Source: Macrostomum hystrix
Lineage: Eukaryota; Platyhelminthes; Macrostomidae
NCBI GenBank assembly: GCA_950097015.1
Contig: CATNEN010000039.1
Location: 14,540,501 to 14,604,500 of the forward strand
Length of the DNA: 64,000 bases
Direction: 5' to 3'
A model generated the notes under the pieces. That model made no database searches. It saw only the letters and a program-made list of their open reading frames with translations, and was not told the DNA's origin. Numbering within the stretch: the first letter of the stretch is position 1; every line of letters begins with the position of its first letter. A program made the position numbers and the translations under genes. Shown here one piece after another: positions 55,941-64,000 of the stretch.

Positions 55941-56754
55941 ATGTTGCCGCTACTCTTCTCGCAAGTTGCAACAGTTCTGAGTGTCCTCAGTGGTGCCGCC
56001 TCAATCAACAATGGCTTCATCATCGGCCGGAACGCCAGCTTCCAAGCTCCGTCGGTCACTCAGGAATCGATGGGCGCCAGCTCTGAGCGGCTCTGTGCTT
56101 ATCTGTGCGGCTTCAACTCGACCTGCTACGGATTCTTCTGGCTGCTGAGCCACTGCCACCTGATCAGTGCTCAGGCCTTCTACTCAAGCAACTGGACCAG
56201 CAGGACTGCGATGTGCACCATCTTCATCCGACCACCTAATGGTGAATGAATTGAATTGTTAGTTTAGATCTCAAGGTAGAAATTGATGTGAGTTTTCAAA
56301 TCGAACTTATGACGCACTCACGTCACGTCACTCTCCCACAGCGAATCAGAAGCTTCCGTTTGCCAGCTGTGCCCAGAGTTCCATCGCTTATGGAAGCCCT
56401 TGCGAAAAAGCGATGGACGGAAAAATAAACCAAAATTTCCACAGTGGTTCCTGCAGCCATACTGACGACACCACCCTAAACAACGAATGGTGGGAGGGCC
56501 ATCTTTCCGCCGCTGCGGTCATCTCCCACGTCACCATCTACAACAGAAACGACTGCTGCCCTTGGAAACTTGGTAACTTCGTTCTGCTGCTGGACGAATT
56601 ACGATGCAATGAGTACAACGACACCGTTTCTACATTTCTTGTCGGAAACTTCACCTGCACTGGCTTTGGGAGCAGGATTAAAGTCTTCAGCCGACTGACA
56701 ACGATTTCATTTGTATTGTGCGAGATGGAGGCTTACGGATATTCATTTCCTTGA
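55941..56754 (+). CDS. Secreted PAN/apple plus fucolectin (F-type lectin) protein
   Basis: Exons 55941-56241 and 56342-56754 (714 nt, 237 codons plus stop; phase 1 junction, donor ATG before GTGAAT, acceptor CTCTCCCACAG). Exon 1 encodes a signal peptide (MLPLLFSQVATVLSVLSGAA) and a PAN/apple-like region with RLCAYLCGFNSTCYGFFWL and CHLISAQAF. Exon 2 encodes a fucolectin domain: SSIAYGSPCEKAMDGK, SGSCSHTDD, EWWEGHL, IYNRNDCCPWKLGNFVLLL and CEMEAYG. The adjacent CC pair and the His, then Arg-x-Asp-x4-Lys set that binds fucose in known F-type lectins are present; His-Arg spacing is 28, slightly longer than usual. A secreted fucose-binding recognition role is inferred. A head-to-head PAN paralogue lies at 54365-54674, and an inverted copy of the 3' end at 51366-52050. 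Confidence 0.9.
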
Positions 56755-57392
56755 GTTCGGCTCGAGGTTCAACAGGGAAATCGTCGTGAAAGTGAAGTTT
56801 TTTGTGTCAAATTTCGGAGCACTTTCTTCTTTTACTGTAAAATTTACAGTTTCCACTGATTATTGTTAACAAAGTGATGATTTCTGCACAGATATTCTCG
56901 AATCAATGTACTATAATTTTTTTTCGAATAATTTTGTGTTTTTATCCTGCAGCAAAACAAAAAATCGTAATTTTTCTTCGAGCGAACTTTCTGAAGTTTT
57001 TTAACGGAAGAAAAAAGACAGTTACACTTTTTTAGGAAACAAAAAATATTTAGCCCACCTTAACAGTCGAACTACCTAAAGGGGGAATCCCCTCTAACAA
57101 TTTTTTTTGCGCACGCTTAAAAATTTGCAGATTTTTTTGCAAATATGACAATAGTAGCAATTGAAAGGTTAAAAATGAACTTTGGATGGATCGAATTGTA
57201 TCATCTTGGTAATGCATATTCGGTAGGAAAATGGTATGCGAAAGAAAGTTTTCTATTTACGAGTAGTTTGCTAGCTTTCCTGTTACCTGTGTATTTTCTT
57301 GCACCATTAAAAAAGGCTTTTGTCCTCTGCTGTGAGACTTGAAAGGAAAATAAAGTTTTTGTCACAGCCTCCAGCACAGCCCCCTAGTTCTG
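56697..57392 (+). repeat. Right arm of a 690-bp inverted repeat
   Basis: Pairs with 51366-52050. It spans the last coding bases and 3' flank of the fucolectin gene. The arms differ by only a few scattered bases, so the duplication is recent. The loop is about 4.6 kb. Confidence 0.9.
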
Positions 57393-57610
57393 CATAGAAT
57401 GAATTTTTTGGAGGCCTGTCTGCTTCCTACTGCCCAACGAAATTTTCCCTGACCGCCTTATAAGGATCCCAGTTGCACCGGAATAGAAAATGAACTTCGT
57501 TTCCGACCTGGACTTTGCACTTCGGGTAAATTCTGTTTTCATAAGGTATTTTCAGGCTAACTCCACTTAGGCCAGTCTCTTTGTGCTACACCCGAACGGA
57601 GCATGGCAAG
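57393..57610 (-). mobile_element. LINE C-terminal fragment, minus strand
   Basis: Encodes LKIPYENRIYPKCKVQVGNE then VHFLFRCNWDPYKAVRENF, the same motif as 53104-53376. Confidence 0.7.
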
Positions 57611-57619
57611 CACACGAAA

Positions 57620-58740
57620 CTCAAGAACACGGGCCAATCATTTGTGACGCATCTTCTGAAACAATAATCAAACCTGCAGCCCTCAATCAATCACTAAATA
57701 TGTCTTTTAGATCCAAGCTAATTAAGTTTCTGTTTTGAGCAAAAATATTCTTTCTTTTGTTCAACGGCTTTTTTGCCTAAAATATTTGGCAAGCTTTTTT
57801 TCGCACACTTATGCTTCTGTTGTTTTTATCGCATATTATGTTTTATTTTGGAAAATTAGGAAATTAGGAAATTAGGAATTAGGAAAATTAAAATTAGGAA
57901 AAAATCAGCACCTAATTAGCGTGCACTCGGAAAATAATAATAATGCATTCCTAAACAAGAATTTGCACTGCGCGTCAGGCCTGCCTTGCCACAGGCAAGC
58001 AAGCTTTATCAGCACGTCACCCGAATGTGCCTGCATCATATCCGACTTCGGTGGTCACCGACCTTTATCTGGACGGAGCTGCTGGGCCTACAGAAAGTAA
58101 TAGTTGAGTTTAGGCCAATATTGAGGCTTGATCAGCGAAAGTAGAAAATTTAGCTTTAGAAGCTCTATAGCCAGCTGGAGGCACCCGGTGCTGGCGGTGC
58201 TGACGGCGTCGGGGTAGTGACTGATTGGTTGACAGACTAGGCGAGGGTGCTGTGGTTTAGCTTCGTCCCATATTGAGGCTTGATCAATGAAACAGGAGCA
58301 ATTGGCATTGGGCCGTCCATATTCTGCTGGTGCCACTTGTTGAAGGCCCAGCAGTTACGTCTAGAAAAAGATCGGTGACCAACGAAGTCGGAGATGATGC
58401 AGGCACATTCGGGTGACATAAGCACTGATAAGGTTTGAAGGCCTGGCAAGGCCGCACTGACGCGCACTGCAAATTCGCGTATCGAAATACACTAGCTCTT
58501 ATGGGAAAAGTCAGACCTTCGGCAAGAACCGTTGAATATCTCGCCGGTCTGAAGGGCTGGCGACTTGATTCTTATTTCAGAAGATGCACAAAAAAGTTGG
58601 CCGTGTTCTTGGCTTTCGAGTGCTTGCGTCTTGTGCAGCACAAATAATTGCCTGGGTGGAATTCCCTCCTTGGTACACAAGCGGCCGGCAAAGTGGCTTG
58701 TTAGTTCTGCTGTTATGGAGAACTTGTTTCTACTGCATAA
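57620..58740. mobile_element. Dispersed TATA-bearing repeat, copies in both orientations
   Basis: 57630-57690 and 57955-58135 match the 4240 copy in plus orientation (CATCTTCTGAAACAATAATC; CACCCGAATGTGCCTGCATC). 58140-58640 is a second copy in minus orientation, and 58650-58740 is again plus-like (CTTGGTACACAAGCGGCCGG, GGCTTGTTAGTTCTGCTGTT). The minus copy is nested or joined head to head inside the plus copy, forming a large foldback. Minus-strand open frames here (82 and 76 codons) are not recognised. Confidence 0.6.
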
Positions 58741-59079
58741 ATAATTAAGGGGCTCTCCCATTCCCGACAAGCTATTTAGCATGGTGTAGCACCACTACGT
58801 GTACACTTGGTACTTCCTCTCTTTCTACCCCATGTTAAAGCTTTTTAACAAACATGATCAATGCATAACTTTGAAAGCGCTAGACCCGAGGACAAAGCAA
58901 TCTACTTAATAGTGCACGACAATAGAGGGTATGAAAAACCTGCTCTATTTGTAAATGCTTCCATAATGAGCCATAAATGCCACGTACTACTATGGAAGTA
59001 GTTCGCCTGTAATTTATATTATTGGATTTCTTTACTGTTACTTACATTTATTTATTTGATGAGCAGTACTGACGCCTGA
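58741..59079. other. Unique sequence, no gene seen
   Basis: AT-rich sequence between the dispersed repeat and the gypsy remnant. Nothing recognised. Confidence 0.5.
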
Positions 59080-59525
59080 CTTCAAGACTTCAGCTGTGGA
59101 AAGGAACGGAGCTGGACGCGAGCAACGGTGGTTGGCATTGAAGGCAGCAACTTGGTACCAGTGCAACCTGCCGGACAACAGAACGGTTCGGCGCCATGCA
59201 AACCAGATGCGGTGCGATACGAATCAGCGCAATGTGGACCAACAGCCTCGGGGGCTGGTCCGTCAGCCGCTGCAACTGCCGCCGCCCCTACCGCTAGCTG
59301 CCACCACCGCCGCCGTCGATGCCGACAACGCCGCCGCCGCCGACAACGCCACCGCCGCCACCGCCATCACCACATCAGCCACCCCCGACGCCGACGCCTC
59401 CAACACTGGCACCGCAGCAGCAGCAGCGGGATCAATCTCCGCAGCACGTGCCTCGAAGATCGTCCAGGATCCGCAAGAGCCCAGATCGTCTGAACTATGG
59501 TGGGAGAAGTGTTTTGTAGTGACTT
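59080..59525 (+). mobile_element. Decayed LTR-retrotransposon pol 3' end
   Basis: One plus frame encodes CNLPDNRTVRRHANQMR, resembling the tail after the integrase core of gypsy-type pol proteins (RTxRRHxxQ). A second frame then gives a Pro/Gln-rich linker and PRRSSRIRKSPDRLNYGG before a stop at 59519, the usual SSR-IRKxPDRL ending of such polyproteins. The two parts are in different frames, so at least one frameshift has occurred. No gag, reverse transcriptase or protease is in the window. Confidence 0.7.
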
Positions 59526-59739
59526 GCAGCTGTCTGTTTAACTGGCTGACTATCATTTCATTGTACGCGCTATTTTATTACCTCTAATCCTTGCACCCAA
59601 CGTGCCGTCGCCTAAAATATATATATATCGGCTGTTCTCAGGAGCGTGGAGCTCTGACTGTTTTCGTTGCTCTCGTGCACTATAAATATCACCAGTCTAG
59701 AGTTATTTTCGTGAAACGGTTTTTGCTTGTAGTCGTCTC

Positions 59740-60654
59740 AGCAGAAAATATCTGCGCTGTGTCCAGCATGATTGACGCTGACCGGCGAGTGACCTACCAG
59801 CAGATCCAGCAGGAGATGGGCATTGGATCGGGGAGTGTGCACACCATTCTGCACGAACACCTCGGAGTGCGGAAGCTGGCTTCCCGGTGGATCCCCCATC
59901 AGCTGTCGGACGAGCAGAGGGACACCCGGGTGGCTTGGTGCCGATTTATGCTGCAGAAATTCGAATCTGGGACCAGCCGGCGTATCTGGGACATCCTCAC
60001 AGGAGATGAGACCTGGATTTATCAATACGACCCCGAAAACAAGCGCCAGTCATCCATGTGGACCTTCAGAGACGAGGACAGCCCAACCAACTTTCGACGC
60101 AACCGGAGTGTCGGTAAGCAGATGGTGGCCTGCTTCTTCATGCGCACTGGACATGTGGCTTCCGTTTCACTGGAAGATCGCCGGACAGTCACCGCTGACT
60201 GGTACACAACGGTTTGCCTGCCCAAAGTTTTTTCTGCTGTGAGCCAGAGGCGCCCAAGGTGCGGAATGCGTGGGGTGCTTCTGCACCACGACAATGCCAG
60301 TGCGCACACGGCAGCTCAAACTCTCGAGTTTCTGGCCGACTGTGGTGTCCAGCTGATGACTCACCCTGCGTACAGTCCAGACCTGGCACCGTGCGACTTT
60401 TTTTATTCCCGAAGTGCAAGGAGATATTAAAGGGCAAGATTTTTTCTTCGCCGGAAGAAGCTGTGAATGAGTTCAAAGACGTCATCGGGGAGCTCCGGGA
60501 TGAGGATTGGCGGCAGTGCTTCGACAGCTGGTTCCACAGGATGCAAGCCTGTATCAATGCGGGGGGAGAGTACTTTGAGCAGTTGTAATGGTTTTTTAGT
60601 TCATATGTTGCTGTTTTCTTGTTCAGGCTAAAGACTTTCTGAGTGACCCTCGTA
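59740..60654 (+). mobile_element. 5'-truncated mariner with a frameshift
   Basis: The frame up to 60430 encodes the second helix-turn-helix (QEMGIGSGSVHTILHEHLG) and a DD34D catalytic domain: Asp in LTGDETWIYQY, Asp in LLHHDNASAHT, and Asp in YSPDLAPCDFF 35 residues further on, which is typical of mariner. A 7-T run at 60398-60404 is one base short, so the ending (FPKCKEILKGKIFSS to EQL, stop at 60588) lies in the next frame. The first helix-turn-helix and the left inverted repeat are missing. A right terminal repeat CTTTCTGAGTGACCCTCG ends at 60652, before TA. The copy is not functional as it stands. Confidence 0.88.
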
Positions 60655-60656
60655 CA

Positions 60657-60960
60657 TGTAATGTCGCTGTAGGCAGGTCGGCGCCTGCGCTTCCCATTGT
60701 CCTGGCGGAGTAACAATTATTGGCCGACTGCCGGCGGCTGCTCGTAAAGGAGCATCTGTCGTTTCTCGCCCCGGTTCATTGGGTAATCGGGGCGGCCATC
60801 GCCGCTTCGATTCCTCGCTGACAGGCTGGCGCGAATGTGGGTTATTTTGATGAATGTCGAGGTTGGCGTGCTGCAGGACTATTTAAGGAAGCGCGCTGCG
60901 CTGCCCCCAGTCAACCTTCTTGCGGACCCTCCCCTTCAGAATTGTCTTTAAGCAAGTTGT
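60657..60960 (+). other. GC-rich segment with TATA-like box, possible LTR piece
   Basis: Starts TGTAATGTCGCTGTAGGCAG right after the mariner end and contains GGACTATTTAAGGAAGCG (about 60877). It may be the LTR or flank of the element whose pol end lies at 59080-59525, split by the mariner. No matching second copy is in the window. Confidence 0.3.
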
Positions 60961-61384
60961 AGGCATAGACGCTCTCAATGAAATCCTTTCATCTAAAACA
61001 CAAGCACAAATATTGGTTGTCAAGTATTGACATCTTGGCAGTATCACTTGTAAAAAAATATTAATCATTCAAGCTAGATTTAGTTCAATGACTGCTATCA
61101 AATATCTTTAGAAGACATGTTTTCGCGCATACTTTGAGCTTCATTTTATAATTTTAAGTCTCGACGTTCACAAACGAGACAAAAGTACGAAAAGTGCAGA
61201 CAGCATCGATAACTACTGAAATTGATTGCTTTTTAAGACAGTGCAGCGGTCAGACTAGATCAAGACGCTAAAAAGGCACTGAAAGAATCAGTCTTATCTA
61301 AGCACGTGACAGACCTAAGCCGATAAACTTATCTAAGTGGTTCTGTGTACGTCACTAAAATCCTTATAAGAAATAGATGGGTCA

Positions 61385-62445
61385 GATGATCTGCTAATTG
61401 GTCAGGTTAGGAAAGCAGCTGATTGGTTAGATCGGGGAATCTGCGGATTGTTTAGGTTAGGAAAGCAGCTGATTGGTTAGATCGGGGAATCTGCGGATTG
61501 GTCAGGTTAGGAAAGCAGCTGATTGGTTAGAATGGGGAATCTGCGGATTGGTCAGGTTAGGAAAGCAGCTGATTGGTTAGATCGGGGAATCTGCGGATTG
61601 GTCAGGTTAGGAAAGCAGCTGATTGGTTAGATCGGGGAATCTGCGGATTGGTCAGGTTAGGAAAGCAGCTGATTGGTTAGAATGGGGAATCTGCGGATTC
61701 GTCAGGTTAGGAAAGCAGCTGATTGGTTAGATCGGGGAATCTGCGGATTGGTCAGGTTAGGAAAGCAGCTGATTGGTTAGATCGGGGAATCTGCGGATTG
61801 GTCAGGTTAGGAAAGCAGCTGATTGGTTAGAATGGGGAATCTGCGGATTCGTCAGGTTAGGAAAGCAGCTGATTGGTTAGATCGGGGATCGAATCTGCGG
61901 ATTGGTCAGGTTAGGAAAGCAGCTGATTGGTTAGATCGGGGAATCTGCGGATTGGTCAGGTTAGGAAAGCAGCTGATTGGTTAGATCGGGGAATCTGCTG
62001 ATTGGTCAGGTTAGGAAAGCAGCTGATTGGTTAGATCGGGGAATCTGCGGATTGGTCAGGTTAGGAAAGCAGCTGATTGGTTAGAATGGGGAATCTGCGG
62101 ATTCGTCAGGTTAGGAAAGCAGCTGATTGGTTAGATCGGGGAATCTGCGGATTGGTCAGGTTAGGAAAGCAGCTGATTGGTTAGATCGGGGAATCTGCGG
62201 ATTGGTCAGGTTAGGAAAGCAGCTGATTGGTTAGAATGGGGAATCTGCGGATTGGTCAGGTTAGGAAAGCAGCTGATTGGTTAGATCGGGGATCGAATCT
62301 GCGGATTGGTCAGGTTAGGAAAGCAGCTGATTGGTTAGATCGGGGAATCTGCGGATTGGTCAGGTTAGGAAAGCAGCTGATTGGTTAGATCGGGGAATCT
62401 GCTGATTGGTCAGGTTAGGAAAGCAGCTCATTGGTTAGATTTGGA
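61385..62445. repeat. 51-bp minisatellite array
   Basis: About 21 copies of GAATCTGCGGATTGGTCAGG plus TTAGGAAAGCAGCTGATTGG plus TTAGATCGGGG. Variants AATGGGG, ATTCGTC and a 4-base insertion (GATCGAAT) recur in order, giving longer periods (a block from about 61540 to 61870 is re-used at 62070-62280). Each unit has two ATTGG motifs. Confidence 0.97.
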
Positions 62446-63824
62446 ATCAGTTGATAGTCAGCGAAAAAATAAGCGAAAAAGCCTCAAAACGAAATTCAAT
62501 AATAAATTTCCACATTAGATATATAGTTAAAAAGCTGCGGCCTTTTTCGGGAAACAGCAATCTGGCCAACAGTGGGGTACAAAACTGTAACAAAAACTGG
62601 CTTTTGTCCATCTGATTCATACTCTGAGCTAAAGTGTATTTTTTTAATGTGTAGCAAACAGTTATTCAGTTTTAATTCGCTTTTCTTTTCTTACTTCCAC
62701 ATTGCAGCTAGTACTTTAGATTCTAATTTTCTGCTTGCGAAAAAAAACAAAACAAGAGTGCCTACGAAAGTACAGCTACAAAGCAATATTAAATAGTAAA
62801 GGAAAGCTTTCAAGCGAAAGTTAAGTTTATAATTAGTTTGCTGCGCATTTTATTGAGGAAAATAATATAAGTAGTATTTAATTAACCTATTGTGGACTGC
62901 TCACAATGAAGAAATTCAATCCGTGTACTTTTTCGTTAATCATACGCCGAGAGAAATAGCAAAAACTTTCTGAATATGTGTGAGAAACTGGAGTGGGTAG
63001 GGACTTAAGAAGCGATAAGTGTGCACTGCATGTTGAAGAACAGTTTAGTCACAGGAACGCATTTAGGGCTGAGTAGTATTGTGTTTGCTTTAGAAAACAA
63101 GAGAAATTTTTGTAAAATAAGCTAGTCAATAGCAAGCCGGCGGTCAGGGCAGAACTACAGCCAGGCTACGGCGGCAGTGAGTTATGTAATAATATTAAAC
63201 TAATAAATTTTGTTTCAGTTAGGCTCAGGAAAAACGGCCGTAGATGGCGCGGGTGACACCTCTGTTTGACAGCTAATTCCTGACGCACTGGATCTGAAAT
63301 TTTATGCATTTTTTTTATTTTAAAAGAGCATGGCAATTGTTGTGAAGCGATATGATCTGCTAGCGAGTCAAATTAAAATGTTTGCACAATGAACAACAAC
63401 AAAAATACAACTAAAACAACCCCAATATTTCCATAATAAACACTTGAACTATTGAACTTCAAAAAAGCAACGGAAAAAATATAACAGAACTAAGTCGCAT
63501 TAAGCTCATACCAAATCAGCAAATACAATGTAGCCTCATCGCTAATTTATTCAGTTCATTTGCTCTTCTTCGGAAGCATTTCTCTTTGGAGCTTCGTTCG
63601 TTACTACTACCTTTATAGCGCAAGGATTGATTTGGTTATGAGGTTTGCAGGAATCATAAAGTTAAATCAACTTCAGTATCAATCAACTTCTTTGCTGCAC
63701 TGTATTAAAAAAGTAATAATATAGGCACAGGGGGCACTGATGCTAAATATATTTAACATTTAACGTAATGCATAGTGGATAGTCGATTCGAAGCCTGCAA
63801 GGAGGCGATAACGCTAGTACCTAG
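62446..63824. other. AT-rich sequence, no gene seen
   Basis: Open frames are short and without motifs. No RNA gene recognised. Confidence 0.5.
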
Positions 63825-64000
63825 GGGGTGATTGGCAGAGCGGTCTAACGCTTCTCGTAAACCCCCCCTTGACCCTGAGGCACAGTGAGAGAGTACACTG
63901 CCTGACGATGAAAAGTCAGGGCAGAAGTACACACCTGTGTGAGCGTACGCCTGCGTACAGTATCTGTGAGGGTGCGTGTGTGCTCAGAAATCAGCTAAAT
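63825..64000 (+). mobile_element. SINE family B, cut by window end
   Basis: This copy keeps an A box (GATTGGCAGAGCGGTCTAAC, about 63830-63849), followed by GTCAGGGCAGAAGTACACAC and GTGTGCTCAGAAATCAGCTA. It shows the tRNA-derived head of family B best. Confidence 0.75.

Noticed and set aside
59096-59587. 163-codon Ala-rich protein
   Set aside because: A frame of the decayed retrotransposon pol end; its middle is a shifted reading of the Pro-rich linker.

Overview
The window comes from an animal genome. It holds multi-exon genes with GT-AG introns, a paired-class homeobox gene of the Vsx/Chx10 type, a TP53I11-like membrane protein, PAN/apple proteins fused to fibrinogen-like and fucolectin-like domains, and fragments of mariner, Tc1, LINE, gypsy-type and tRNA-derived SINE elements. 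GC-rich exons sit in AT-rich, extremely minisatellite-rich DNA. A spiralian such as a free-living flatworm would fit, but that is only an inference from general character.

Layout: 1-2709 is a 24-bp satellite. 3028-6042 (+) holds two exons of an ankyrin-repeat protein. 6043-12244 is mostly AT-rich with no gene seen. 12245-14864 (+) is a three-exon type I membrane protein with an Ig domain. 14929-18083 is two large arrays. 18920-29759 (-) is a complete four-exon Vsx gene of 258 codons whose introns are packed with arrays of 20, 21, 40 and 21 bp. 29795-32305 is a 45-bp array. 34875-36823 (-) is three exons of a TP53I11 homolog, again embedded in arrays, with a candidate last exon at 32319-32437. 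36935-43377 is arrays almost throughout. 45519-47317 (+) is a four-exon secreted PAN plus fibrinogen-domain protein, and 48191-49498 (+) a three-exon secreted protein of unknown family. 50394-57392 is a rearranged lectin and retroelement region: a fibrinogen pseudogene, an inverted fucolectin pseudogene fragment, a lone PAN exon and an intact PAN plus fucolectin gene (55941-56754). 59080-60654 holds a decayed gypsy-type pol end followed by a mariner copy with a frameshift. 61385-62445 is a 51-bp array, and a SINE is cut by the window end.

Exon models were built by hand from splice signals and tested by phase arithmetic; for Vsx, the PAN-fibrinogen gene, the fucolectin gene, the Ig gene and the 229-residue secreted protein the exon lengths sum to a multiple of three ending at a stop. 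Most long open frames in the window lie inside tandem arrays on both strands and are not genes.

The most unusual pattern is that several intronic minisatellites start at, or include, the 5' splice site of the exon they follow, so the true splice donor is the first copy of the repeat. In Vsx exon 3 this gives about 60 tandem copies of a strong donor-like sequence; in the TP53I11 homolog the donor and about ten bases of exon end are triplicated with a 55-bp period.
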